A stretch of DNA of 17,622 bases from Candidatus Kaiserbacteria bacterium RIFCSPLOWO2_01_FULL_54_13 (GCA_001781685.1 MFLZ01000004.1:1-17622); one strand, 5' to 3'. Positions 1 to 6,797 are shown, counted from the stretch's first letter. The notes: generated from the sequence alone by a model not told the origin. Translations and numbers: made by a program.

Positions 1-55
1 CGGCTGCACTTGGGGTTGCATTTGCGCACACCATTACAAGCATTAACAGCAAAAC

Positions 56-71
56 GTTTCCAAGCTATTGA
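56..71 (+). repeat. 16-nt repeat, left copy (inverted copy at 17591-17606)
   Basis: The sequence GTTTCCAAGCTATTGA here is found exactly, in reverse complement, at 17591-17606, near the other end of the window. The flanking bases differ. No gene is visible in positions 1-93 apart from this repeat and the start of the insertion sequence. The repeat could be a fragment of a dispersed element or an assembly-edge repeat; a chance match is unlikely but possible at this length. Confidence 0.5.
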
Positions 72-103
72 TTAGAGAACGGTAAGTTAGGTAATGTGCA
101 CAC

Positions 104-117
104 ACATTTGGCGGACT
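104..117 (+). repeat. Left terminal inverted repeat of the IS (inner part)
   Basis: ACATTTGGCGGACT pairs with 1068-1081 (AGTCCGCCATATGT), with one mismatch in 14. An outer segment, 87-96, pairs with 1082-1091. Seven extra bases (97-103) make the left arm longer than the right. Confidence 0.65.
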
Positions 118-132
118 CCCGTAGACTCGGAA

Positions 133-1065
133 ATGTCAGTTCATATGGCAGAAACAATTAGGGAGGAGCGGGTGCGGTGGATACTCCCCATCGCGGAAGG
201 TCGAACCAAGATCAGCGAAGTGATGAAGGTATGCCCGCATGGGAGGCGGAGCGTCGAGAGGTGGCTCGCGGCGTACCGCGCAGGAGGCGAGGCAGCCTTG
301 GAACCAAAATCAACGAGGCCGAAGACCTCTCCGAAGGAAACATCGATCCGAATCAAGGAGACAGTCATTGCGTTGCGGAAGAAGAAAAAGCTCTGCGCTC
401 TCAAGTTGCACTGGAAGTTGGAGAAGCTAGGCATCAACATCCACGAGCGGACGGTCGGGAAGATCCTCAAGACAGAGGGGCTCGTGCGGAAGTACCGCGT
501 GAAGCGGATGAAGTACAAGTATCTCAAAGCGGAACTGAAACCGGGCGAACTCGTCGAGATCGACGTGAAGCACGTGCCCGGATACGTTGCAAACAAAGAA
601 TATTTTCAATATACGGCGATCGACTGCGCCTCGCGGTGGCGGCACCTGCGTATATTCGAGGAGGAGTCGACGTTCCATTCTGTCGCGTTCCTTGAGGACG
701 TGATCGGGCGATTCCCGTTCCGTATTGCCGCCATCAAAACCGACAACCACTCGACGTTCACGAACTGGTACGTCGGCACGAACAAACGAAGCGACATGAC
801 GGTGAAGACCGTGCACGCGCTCGATCGCTTCTGCGCAGACAGAGGCATCATCCACTACCTCATCGACGCAGGCAAGCCCGCGCAAAACGGCACGGTCGAG
901 CGCTCGCACGGATCGGACCAGAAGACGCTGTACGAGGAGAGGACGTTTGCTTCACTGAAAGACTTGCGCAGCAAGGTTAAACGATGGAATACTGCATACA
1001 ACGATCTGGAGCATTGCGGATTGAACGGCAAAACGCCCAATGAAGCGCTCGCAATTACCAGCTAA
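133..1065 (+). CDS. IS481/IS3-like DDE transposase (integrase core)
   Basis: This protein catalyses cut-and-join movement of the surrounding insertion sequence. Counting from the start at 133, it has an N-terminal helix-turn-helix region (about residues 25-60, with RRSVERWLAAYRAGG), then a second HTH-like stretch around INIHERTVGKIL. The RNase-H-fold integrase core follows, with Asp in VEIDVKH (about 144), Asp in IKTDNHS (about 204) and Glu in NGTVERSH (about 256). The gap between the second Asp and the Glu is 51 residues, longer than the usual 35 or so, because of an extra stretch around NWYVGTNKRSD. An in-frame ATG at 94 would add 13 residues, but it lies in the left terminal repeat; 133 was preferred for that reason. 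No convincing ribosome-binding site supports either start. The gene looks intact. Confidence 0.85.
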   Translation: MSVHMAETIREERVRWILPIAEGRTKISEVMKVCPHGRRSVERWLAAYRAGGEAALEPKSTRPKTSPKETSIRIKETVIALRKKKKLCALKLHWKLEKLGINIHERTVGKILKTEGLVRKYRVKRMKYKYLKAELKPGELVEIDVKHVPGYVANKEYFQYTAIDCASRWRHLRIFEEESTFHSVAFLEDVIGRFPFRIAAIKTDNHSTFTNWYVGTNKRSDMTVKTVHALDRFCADRGIIHYLIDAGKPAQNGTVERSHGSDQKTLYEERTFASLKDLRSKVKRWNTAYNDLEHCGLNGKTPNEALAITS

Positions 1066-1067
1066 TC

Positions 1068-1091
1068 AGTCCGCCATATGTCCTTGCCTAA
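1068..1091 (-). repeat. Right terminal inverted repeat of the IS
   Basis: This 24-nt arm begins three bases after the transposase stop codon. Read on the minus strand it starts TTAGGCAAGGACATATGGCG. It matches the left arm at 21 of 24 positions once the 7-base insertion in the left arm is skipped. Confidence 0.6.
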
Positions 1092-1114
1092 AACAGTTAG
1101 GCATAAATTCTGGG

Positions 1115-2293
1115 CTACCCCCGCTTGAGTGCCTCATCGAGGATCGAGATGCCTTGATCGATTTGCCGCTTGTTGACCACCAGAGGCGGCATGATGCGCA
1201 AGACGTTCCCCTGTGTGCAGTTGATGAGCAAGCCCCTTTTCAAGCATGCTCTGTACACATTCTTACACTCGTGCGTAAGTTCGAGCCCAGTCATAAGACC
1301 GACGCCGCGTACTTCACGTATCAGCGAATGTTTTTTCTTCAACTCCCCAAGCTTTTTCAAGAGATATGCTCCCATACGTTTCGCGTTGTGCAAAAGATGC
1401 TCTTTGTCGATCGCGTCGAAGGTCGCAAGCCCTGCCGCACAGGCCAAAGGACTCCCCCCAAAAGTGGTGCCGTGCGTGCCCGGCTGCAACGTATTCGCAA
1501 TGCGTTTCCGCGCCACGAATGCGCCAATGGGGAACCCGCCTCCGAGTGACTTCGCGAGCGTCAGTATGTCGGGCACGACACCCAGATTCTTGAAACAGAA
1601 CATCTCTCCAGTGCGTCCCATGCCGGTCTGTACCTCGTCGAATATCAAAAGCATGTTCTTCTCGTCACACAGCTTGCGCACAGACTTTAGATAACTTTTC
1701 TCTGCGACGACAACGCCGCCCTCCCCTTGGATCGGCTCGAGCATGATGGCAATCGTCTTTTTTGAAACTGCGCGCTTAAGCGCGGAGAAATCGTTGAATG
1801 GCACTGTGCGAAAGCCTCTCGGGAGCGGCTCGAACCCTTTTTGGAATTTTTTCTGCCCGGTCGCGGTCACTGCGGCAATTGTGCGACCATGAAAGGAGTT
1901 GAGCGTCGTAATTACCTCATTGCGCCGAGGATTGCCGAACTTCCTCGCGAGCTTGATTGCGCCTTCGTTCGCCTCTGCGCCGGAATTGCAGAAAAACACT
2001 TTGCCCGGAAACGAGTGCGTAACAATCTTCCGGGCAAGAAGTGCCTGACCCTCGTGGTAGTAGTTGTTCGCCACGTGGATAAGTGTCCGAGCCTGCCTTG
2101 TGAGCGCACTCACAATCCGCGGATGACAATGCCCAAGCCCGCTTACACCCCACCCCGGGAAGAAGTCCAGGTACTTTTTGCCACTCTCATCCCATACGTA
2201 TGAGCCCAACCCACGCGAAATTACCAACGGGTACTTTACATACGTGGGCATCACGTATGAGCCATAGAATTTTAATATTTTCTTCGCGTTCAT
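1115..2293 (-). CDS. argD: Acetylornithine aminotransferase
   Basis: This PLP-dependent class III aminotransferase converts N-acetylglutamate semialdehyde and glutamate to N-acetylornithine and 2-oxoglutarate; some members also serve lysine synthesis. Visible motifs are NSGAEANEGAIKLAR (about 103-117), FHGRT (134-138), FDEVQTGMGRTG (218-229) and the PLP lysine K248 in LAKSLGGGFPIGAF. At 392 residues it has the normal family length. It is the last gene of the argCJBD cluster and starts 3 bases after the argB stop codon, so it is probably translated by coupling. No Shine-Dalgarno sequence is seen. The gene is intact even though an insertion sequence begins just past its 3' end. Confidence 0.93.
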   Translation of the reverse strand: MNAKKILKFYGSYVMPTYVKYPLVISRGLGSYVWDESGKKYLDFFPGWGVSGLGHCHPRIVSALTRQARTLIHVANNYYHEGQALLARKIVTHSFPGKVFFCNSGAEANEGAIKLARKFGNPRRNEVITTLNSFHGRTIAAVTATGQKKFQKGFEPLPRGFRTVPFNDFSALKRAVSKKTIAIMLEPIQGEGGVVVAEKSYLKSVRKLCDEKNMLLIFDEVQTGMGRTGEMFCFKNLGVVPDILTLAKSLGGGFPIGAFVARKRIANTLQPGTHGTTFGGSPLACAAGLATFDAIDKEHLLHNAKRMGAYLLKKLGELKKKHSLIREVRGVGLMTGLELTHECKNVYRACLKRGLLINCTQGNVLRIMPPLVVNKRQIDQGISILDEALKRG

Positions 2294-2296
2294 GCG

Positions 2297-3163
2297 CTAG
2301 CGCTTCACGATCTCGGTGCCAATGCCTTCGTCCGTGAATATCTCAAGAAGGAGGCCGTGCGGCACCTTGACGTCGATGATGTGTGTTTTCTTGACCCCGC
2401 GATCCAGCGCGCGGATACAGGCTTTTACCTTGGGAAGCATGCCTCCAGCGATGACGCCGGATTCTATCAGTGCGTCCACTTCTGCGACGCTCAGGTGCGG
2501 GATGAGCGTCGCCGGATCTTGCGTGTCTTTGAGAATGCCGCGCACGTCCGTAAGAAGCACGAATTTGAGAGCGCCAAGACTGCGCGCGATCTCTGCGGCT
2601 GATTGGTCAGCGTTGATGTTATACGTGAAGCCATCCTTGGCGCCCACCCCAAGAGGAGCAATGACGGGAATTATGTCACTCGTGATCATACGCTGAATCA
2701 CATCACCGTTGATCTTCGTGATCTCACCGACAAACCCTATGTCTTCCCCCTCTATCTCGGCATGTTTCTTGACTTCTATCAGCCTGTCGTCTTTTCCACT
2801 CAGAGATATCGCGCTGCCGCCCAGAGAAATGATCTCGCGAACGATCTCGCGGTTTATGCGCGTAAGCTCATCGTCGACGATCTCTATCGCCTCTTCGTCC
2901 GTCACGCGATATCCGTTGACGAACTTTACCTCCTTGCCGCGCTCTTTCATCTTCTCACTTATAAAAGGACCGCCGCCGTGCACGAGGATCGGCTGCATAC
3001 CGACGTAGTTCATAAAAACGATGTCTTTTAAGACACTGCGGCGCAGGTCGTTGTCGGTCATGGCCGCACCTCCGTACTTTATGACGACTGTTTTGTCATA
3101 AAAACTCTGTATGTACGGCAGAGCCTCGATGAGGACGCGTGCTTTGTTGATGATCTCGTCCAT
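2297..3163 (-). CDS. argB: Acetylglutamate kinase
   Basis: ArgB phosphorylates N-acetylglutamate, the second step of arginine synthesis. Motifs of the amino-acid-kinase fold are clear: VVIKYGGAAM with K29, VHGGGP (61-66), NINAD (182-186), LLTDVRGIL (203-211) and AGGMLPK with K245. The first 25 residues (KARVLIEALPYIQSFYDK) match the N-terminal mobile helix that in this family marks hexameric enzymes inhibited by arginine. Feedback control at enzyme level is therefore likely, in addition to the leader-peptide control proposed upstream. The length of 288 is typical. The gene lies 28 bases after argJ with no clear Shine-Dalgarno sequence. Confidence 0.94.
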   Translation of the reverse strand: MDEIINKARVLIEALPYIQSFYDKTVVIKYGGAAMTDNDLRRSVLKDIVFMNYVGMQPILVHGGGPFISEKMKERGKEVKFVNGYRVTDEEAIEIVDDELTRINREIVREIISLGGSAISLSGKDDRLIEVKKHAEIEGEDIGFVGEITKINGDVIQRMITSDIIPVIAPLGVGAKDGFTYNINADQSAAEIARSLGALKFVLLTDVRGILKDTQDPATLIPHLSVAEVDALIESGVIAGGMLPKVKACIRALDRGVKKTHIIDVKVPHGLLLEIFTDEGIGTEIVKR

Positions 3164-3191
3164 ATATTTTCTATTATGGCATCAAAAATCG

Positions 3192-4415
3192 CTAGGTCTT
3201 ATAGGCTGAATTGAAACGCACGTATTCCGTCGAAAGATCACAGGTATACGCCGTCGCGCTCGAAGGGCCAACACCGAGGTCTACAACTATCCGGATGTTC
3301 TTGCGCGAGAAAATCCGGTCGAGCTTTCTGTTGTCCCTCACAACACCGCCGCCGTTTTTGACGACTAAGATATTGCCAATGTGAATGCGCATCTTCCAAG
3401 GATCCACGTTGGCTGCGGCACTCCCCGCTGCTGCAGCGATGCGTCCCCAATTGGGATCCGAACCAAAAAGGGCGCACTTGAGAAGGTTGGAGCTCGCGAC
3501 CGAGCGCGCAACGGCGCGCGCATCAGTAGCACTCTCGGCGTTTTTCACCATGATCTCCACGAATTTGGTCGCTCCTTCGGCATCACGCACCATCAATTTC
3601 GCCAGCGCGAGAAAGAGGGCAGAGAGCGTCGCAACAAACTTCTCTAAATTCTTCGAGTCCTTTTCGATACGCACATTGCGCGCCGCGCCGTTGGCGAGAA
3701 CGAGCACCATATCGTTGGTCGACATGTCCCGATCGATTGTGATGAGATTAAAAGAATCCTGCACAGCCGCACTCAAGGCACTCCGAAGCGCCTCCGCCTC
3801 AATTGCGGCATCCGTGGTGACAAAACAAAGCAACGTCGCATGCTTTCTGCTCGAGAGGGCCATTTCGGGATGTATCATTCCGGCCCCTTTCGCGATGGCT
3901 CCGATGCGGACAGGGCGATTACCTATCATGCACTCTGCGGCTACTTCCTTGACCACGTGGTCGGTGGTCATGATGCCCTGTGCAGCGCGCGCACTGCCCT
4001 TCCTGCTTAAGTTCTCAACGAGCTCAGGGATCGCTGTCAGTATCTTCTTGATGGGCAAGAGCTTTCCGATGACGCCGGTTGCGGCAATGAGAATGCTTTT
4101 GGGCGATACCTTGAGCTCATGCGCCACGGTCTGGATGATCTCCTTCGAATGTCTGAAACCTTGTTTCCCTGTCATGCAGTTGGCGTTACCGGAATTGGCG
4201 ATGATGGCCTGCGCCCTACCGCTAATAAGATGCTGTTTGTTGATTACGACGCATGAGGCCTGCACCTTATTCGTGGTAAACACACCTGCCGCCTGGCAGG
4301 GCCGGTTGGAAAAGATGAGCGCGAGGTCGTTCCTGCGCGACACCCGGACACCGCAATGCATGCCGCTCGCCTTGAAGCCGAGAGGTGAAGCAACGCCACC
4401 GTGTATTTTTTTCAT
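3192..4415 (-). CDS. argJ: Glutamate N-acetyltransferase / ornithine acetyltransferase
   Basis: ArgJ moves the acetyl group from N-acetylornithine back to glutamate. This makes the pathway cyclic; bifunctional forms can also use acetyl-CoA. The precursor cleaves itself before a catalytic threonine. Visible motifs are the oxyanion region AATGVIG (111-117), KGAGMIHPEMA (176-186), ATLLCFVTTDA with the probable nucleophile T194, and the C-terminal CDLSTEYVRFNSAYKT. In family members the PNMA and TML segments are normally adjacent. Here about seven residues (LSSRKHA, 187-193) sit immediately before the catalytic Thr. Whether cleavage still works cannot be judged from sequence. The gene begins 3 bases after argC. 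It is 407 residues long, as expected. Confidence 0.93.
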   Translation of the reverse strand: MKKIHGGVASPLGFKASGMHCGVRVSRRNDLALIFSNRPCQAAGVFTTNKVQASCVVINKQHLISGRAQAIIANSGNANCMTGKQGFRHSKEIIQTVAHELKVSPKSILIAATGVIGKLLPIKKILTAIPELVENLSRKGSARAAQGIMTTDHVVKEVAAECMIGNRPVRIGAIAKGAGMIHPEMALSSRKHATLLCFVTTDAAIEAEALRSALSAAVQDSFNLITIDRDMSTNDMVLVLANGAARNVRIEKDSKNLEKFVATLSALFLALAKLMVRDAEGATKFVEIMVKNAESATDARAVARSVASSNLLKCALFGSDPNWGRIAAAAGSAAANVDPWKMRIHIGNILVVKNGGGVVRDNRKLDRIFSRKNIRIVVDLGVGPSSATAYTCDLSTEYVRFNSAYKT

Positions 4416-4418
4416 ACT

Positions 4419-5459
4419 TTAGAGGAGAGCTGTCGTCTCTTCGAAACCGCACATCACGTTCATGTTCTGGACGGCCTGTCCTGCCGCTCCCTTGCCGAGG
4501 TTGTCTATGGCCACTACGATGACCGCAAGAGCTTTGTCGGTGTTGACCTTGAGGCCGATGTGACAAAGATTTGTATTAGCCACGTGTCTCACTTCCGGCA
4601 ACCTGCCGGCTTCATATACATGCACGAACGGTTCGCCTTTGTAGAACTCTGCGTAGATTTTCAATAGCCGCTCGGTGTCGATGGTCTTCGAGAGCTTCAC
4701 GTAGATAGTGCTCAGAATACCCCTGTTGATAGGAATGAGGTGCGGCACAAAGACGACGTTCACGTTCTCACCTGCTGCATTGGAAAGCTCTTGATCTATC
4801 TCGGGCACGTGCTGGTGCTCGAACAGCTTGTAGGCTTTCAAAGATTCGTTCACTTCCGAGAACGAAAGCTCTTTCACCGCCTTGCGCCCTGCGCCCGTGA
4901 CACCGCTCTTTGCATCTATCTGGATGGTGTCGGGCGCGAATACGCCTCCGCCAGTTGGCGGATTGAGACCCGGCAGAAGGCCCAGTATCGCGCCCGTCGG
5001 GTAGCATCCCGGATTTGCGACGAGCTCGGCACTTTTTATCTCAACTCTGTGAATTTCTGGGATACCGTATACCGCCTGCTCCAAGTTTGCCGTATCCGCG
5101 TGCGGCGCTTTGTAGAATTTCTCGTAGACAGCCGGGTCTTTCAAGCGATAATCAGCGCTCACATCGATGACCTTCTTCCCCGCCTTCAAGAAGAGGGGCA
5201 CGTACTGCATCGAGACGGTGTGCGGAAGCGAAAGAAACACGAGATCGGTCTTCTCGATGGCTTCTTCGGCCGAGAATGCCTTGCATGCAAGGTCCACCTT
5301 TCCCTCCAGATATGGAAAAATGTCCTGTATTTTCTCGCTGCGGTCTTCCTTTCCGGAAACGTATGTGAGTTCGACCTGCGGATGACCTGCGAGGATCCTG
5401 ATAAGCTCTTCTCCCGTGTATCCAGTAGCTCCGACTACTCCGATCTTGATTTGTTTCAT
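4419..5459 (-). CDS. argC: N-acetyl-gamma-glutamyl-phosphate reductase
   Basis: ArgC reduces N-acetylglutamyl phosphate to the semialdehyde with NADPH. The Rossmann motif GATGYTGEELIRIL (10-23), SADYRLKD (101-108), the catalytic Cys C152 in NPGCYPTG, SGVTGAGR (185-192) and FEHQHVPEIDQ with H217 are all present. It is 346 residues long. A stretch NPPTGGG (about 166-172), absent from the usual spacing between LLP and the DTI..DAKSG segment, is encoded by a palindromic repeat that also occurs in the leader upstream. The gene is first in the argCJBD operon and follows the proposed arginine attenuator. The start codon has no Shine-Dalgarno sequence but lies in an unstructured A-rich stretch. Confidence 0.94.
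   Translation of the reverse strand: MKQIKIGVVGATGYTGEELIRILAGHPQVELTYVSGKEDRSEKIQDIFPYLEGKVDLACKAFSAEEAIEKTDLVFLSLPHTVSMQYVPLFLKAGKKVIDVSADYRLKDPAVYEKFYKAPHADTANLEQAVYGIPEIHRVEIKSAELVANPGCYPTGAILGLLPGLNPPTGGGVFAPDTIQIDAKSGVTGAGRKAVKELSFSEVNESLKAYKLFEHQHVPEIDQELSNAAGENVNVVFVPHLIPINRGILSTIYVKLSKTIDTERLLKIYAEFYKGEPFVHVYEAGRLPEVRHVANTNLCHIGLKVNTDKALAVIVVAIDNLGKGAAGQAVQNMNVMCGFEETTALL
4947..4962 (+). repeat. Small palindromic repeat inside argC
   Basis: TCCGCCAGTTGGCGGA has 7-base arms around GT and is followed by TTGAG. A copy with the same arms and the same TTGAG flank, but in the opposite orientation, is found at 5555-5575 in the arg leader. In argC the element is read in frame and yields Pro-Pro-Thr-Gly-Gly. 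It resembles a small REP-like element that inserted without breaking the frame. Confidence 0.6.
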
Positions 5460-5488
5460 TGTTTGGATTGAAGTAAATAATAACGCAC

Positions 5489-5511
5489 AGCGGCCTCGTA
5501 TCGAGGCCGCT
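5489..5511 (-). terminator. Candidate arg attenuator hairpin (transcription terminator)
   Basis: On the minus strand AGCGGCCTCG, loop ATA, CGAGGCCGCT forms a perfect 10-bp stem 29 nt upstream of argC. Five bases later comes the U-rich stretch UUAUUAUUU (5483-5475). This is not a canonical uninterrupted U-run, so termination may be weak. The 5' arm can also pair with a segment just after the leader stop codon. The stem is followed by TTTT on the plus strand, but no plus-strand gene leads into it. Confidence 0.55.
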
Positions 5512-5557
5512 TTTGGAATGTTTGTGGAGATGTTACAAACGCTCTTAGAACAGCCTC
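5503..5557 (-). promoter_or_regulatory. Alternative (antiterminator) pairing of the arg leader
   Basis: The minus-strand segment GAGGCUGUU (5557-5549), which begins inside the leader stop codon, can form nine base pairs, two of them G-U, with AGCGGCCUC (5511-5503), the 5' arm of the attenuator hairpin. A ribosome stalled on the Arg codons (5591-5583) would leave this segment free and favour antitermination. A ribosome reaching the stop codon at 5556-5558 would cover it and favour the terminator. This geometry is what amino-acid attenuators require. The pairing is read from the sequence; the function is inferred. Confidence 0.55.
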
Positions 5558-5630
5558 AATCCGCCAGTTGGCGGAAAGCCGCTCGTCGTCGGAGTGAGAT
5601 TATCGAAACCATTACCGAAATTCGAGTCAT
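5556..5630 (-). CDS. Putative arginine leader peptide (24 aa)
   Basis: A short ORF on the minus strand starts MTRISV, carries SLRRRAAF with three consecutive CGA Arg codons (5591-5583) and one more Arg before the end, and stops with TGA at 5558-5556. In all 5 of its 24 residues are Arg. It lies 97 bases upstream of argC, the first gene of an arginine biosynthetic operon, and is followed by mutually exclusive RNA helices. Its ATG is only 7 bases downstream of the -10 box, so the transcript would be leaderless or nearly so, and no Shine-Dalgarno sequence is present. The expected role is to sense charged tRNA-Arg by ribosome stalling. ArgR control is the common alternative; I saw no clear ARG box pair. 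Confidence 0.65.
   Translation of the reverse strand: MTRISVMVSIISLRRRAAFRQLAD
5560..5575 (-). repeat. Small palindromic repeat in the arg leader ORF
   Basis: Read on the minus strand this is TCCGCCAACTGGCGGA followed by TTGAG. It is the inverted counterpart of the copy in argC at 4947-4967, with only the central bases differing through orientation. It forms the last codons of the leader peptide. Its TTGAG flank provides the TGA stop codon and the first bases of the antiterminator segment. Confidence 0.6.
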
Positions 5631-5637
5631 TGTCTGC

Positions 5638-5665
5638 ACTTTACATCCTGCGACAGGCCTGTCAA
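5638..5665 (-). promoter_or_regulatory. Promoter of the arg operon leader
   Basis: On the minus strand a perfect -35 box TTGACA (5665-5660), a 16-nt spacer and TAAAGT (5643-5638, 4 of 6 consensus bases) precede the leader ATG at 5630. Transcription would start about at the ATG. The layout closely matches that of the his leader promoter in the same window. Confidence 0.6.
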
Positions 5666-5695
5666 GTCCGCTGCCCCAAAGTTGTGTAAATCTGC

Positions 5696-5729
5696 ACTAT
5701 ATTCTAATTCGCGCGAATTAGAATATAGT
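5696..5729. repeat. Perfect 34-bp palindrome between hisG and the arg leader
   Basis: Each half is ACTATATTCTAATTCGC; all 17 base pairs match and there is no spacer. It lies 95 bases past the hisG stop codon and about 30 bases upstream of the arg -35 box. No U-run follows on either strand, so a standard terminator is unlikely, though it may still block transcription from hisG. An operator for a dimeric regulator of the arg promoter is another possibility. Confidence 0.85.
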
Positions 5730-5824
5730 TGCGCAAGAAAACAAATGGCACACAAAGAAAGCGGACGCGGCAGGAATCATCCCGTCGCGCCCGCGAAAGA
5801 TCACTCACCTGTCTACCGTGCCAG

Positions 5825-6718
5825 TCAGTCGCAAAAGGACTGAATCAGGGACGTGAGCGGCGTGACGATGAGCCCTTCGGCCCTGCAATCGAGAAGCTGC
5901 TCTTGCAGATCGTTGAGCTGACTTCGGGGTACGACGGCACTGACTGAGACGTACCGCTCGTTTGCAAGCGGAGCCACCGTCGGACTAGTGAGCGCAGGCA
6001 AGACCGCGAGAACCGCAGAGAGATTGTCCTGCGGAACGTTTGCCACAAGCATGACTTTCTCACGGGCCGCGATGACGCCAAGCAGGATCGTCTTGAACAT
6101 CAAGACGTCCTTTTGAAACTGCGCGTACTCGCATTCCTGCCTGTTCGCAATGAGCACAGTACTCGTTTCCATGAGCGTCCCGATCACGCGAAGACGATTC
6201 GCGCGCAGACCCTCACCCGTCTCGGTAAGGCATACTCCGAAGGGATACGGTAACGGCACCTCTGACTCGATCGAGCCACGGGACGAAATCACTCTGACCT
6301 TTCGCCCCAACTTTCTGAAGAATGACCGGGTGAGAAAGGGGTACTCCGTCAACACCTCTGCTCCGTTGGGAACACTTGAGGCGTCCGTGAGACCATCCTC
6401 GCCCGTCACAAGCACGACCCTCGCCTTTTCCCACGTCGAACGATTAAAGAGAAGATCGGCACAGATTTTGACATCGGCGCCACTTTCGCGAACCGAATCG
6501 AGGCCGACTAGGCCGAGGGTGTACTGGCCGCTCGCGACAAGCCCCGGGATGCGCGACTGGTGGGCAAACGCTGCAGTCGAAGGCCACCGAATCCCCTTGA
6601 GAGAGACGTTTCTATCCCCCTTGGAATCTTCCCGATCCAACCTGATCCCAGCGAGGGCGAGCAGGTCGAGCGCGCGTTGTTGAACGCTCTTGGTGGAAGG
6701 CAGAAGCAGTGAAGACAT
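5825..6718 (-). CDS. hisG: ATP phosphoribosyltransferase, long form
   Basis: HisG joins ATP and PRPP, the first step of histidine synthesis. The 297 residues and the C-terminal ACT-like region (about 220-292, AAREKVMLVANVPQDNLSAVLAVLP then GLIVTPLTSLIQSF) mark the long form, which is feedback-inhibited by histidine and needs no HisZ. The substrate region includes RIPGLVASGQYTLGLVGLDSV (56-76) and the PRPP loop TETGEGLRANRL (165-176). The loop is divergent: the family's Asp in the D-L-V-x-T-G segment aligns with Cys163, and the Thr in G-x-T-L aligns with Gly170. It is preceded by a Shine-Dalgarno-like GAAAGG 8 bases before ATG. It stands alone, with no other his gene in the window, behind a His-codon leader. 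I am fairly sure of the family and less sure that activity is normal. Confidence 0.85.
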   Translation of the reverse strand: MSSLLLPSTKSVQQRALDLLALAGIRLDREDSKGDRNVSLKGIRWPSTAAFAHQSRIPGLVASGQYTLGLVGLDSVRESGADVKICADLLFNRSTWEKARVVLVTGEDGLTDASSVPNGAEVLTEYPFLTRSFFRKLGRKVRVISSRGSIESEVPLPYPFGVCLTETGEGLRANRLRVIGTLMETSTVLIANRQECEYAQFQKDVLMFKTILLGVIAAREKVMLVANVPQDNLSAVLAVLPALTSPTVAPLANERYVSVSAVVPRSQLNDLQEQLLDCRAEGLIVTPLTSLIQSFCD

Positions 6719-6775
6719 AGTCGTTGCCTTTCAAAGAACATTGCCTTGCTTTCCGGCTGGGCCGAGGCGCAACGC

Positions 6776-6797
6776 AAAACCCCCTCGCGAGAGGGGG
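6776..6797 (-). terminator. his attenuator (intrinsic terminator)
   Basis: On the minus strand CCCCCTC, loop TCGC, GAGGGGG forms a 7-bp GC stem that can extend by two more pairs (G-U and A-U). It is followed by TTTT. It lies between the His leader peptide and hisG, 57 bases before the hisG start codon. Confidence 0.7.

Larger units (their letters stand above)
87..1091 (+). mobile_element. Insertion sequence of the IS481/IS3 type
   Basis: A single transposase gene is bracketed by imperfect inverted repeats. The inner parts are 104-117 (ACATTTGGCGGACT) and 1068-1081, which match at 13 of 14 positions. The outer parts are 87-96 (TTAGGTAATG) and 1082-1091, matching at 8 of 10. The left end has 7 extra bases (97-103) between the two parts. 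AGTTAGG occurs at 85-91 and again at 1095-1101. It could be a target duplication, but it overlaps the presumed left tip, so the exact ends are uncertain. The element lies just 3' of argD and does not interrupt it. Confidence 0.65.

Noticed and set aside
3385..4422. 345-codon open frame on the plus strand, opposite argJ
   Set aside because: It is the antisense shadow of a well-supported enzyme gene. It has no recognisable domain or ribosome-binding site and results from GC-rich codon use.
4740..5471. 243-codon open frame opposite argC
   Set aside because: It is antisense to argC, has no family features, and would run through the argC start region.
5489..5511. Plus-strand terminator (hairpin followed by TTTT)
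   Set aside because: No plus-strand gene precedes it. Its placement between leader ORF and argC makes the minus-strand attenuator reading more sensible.
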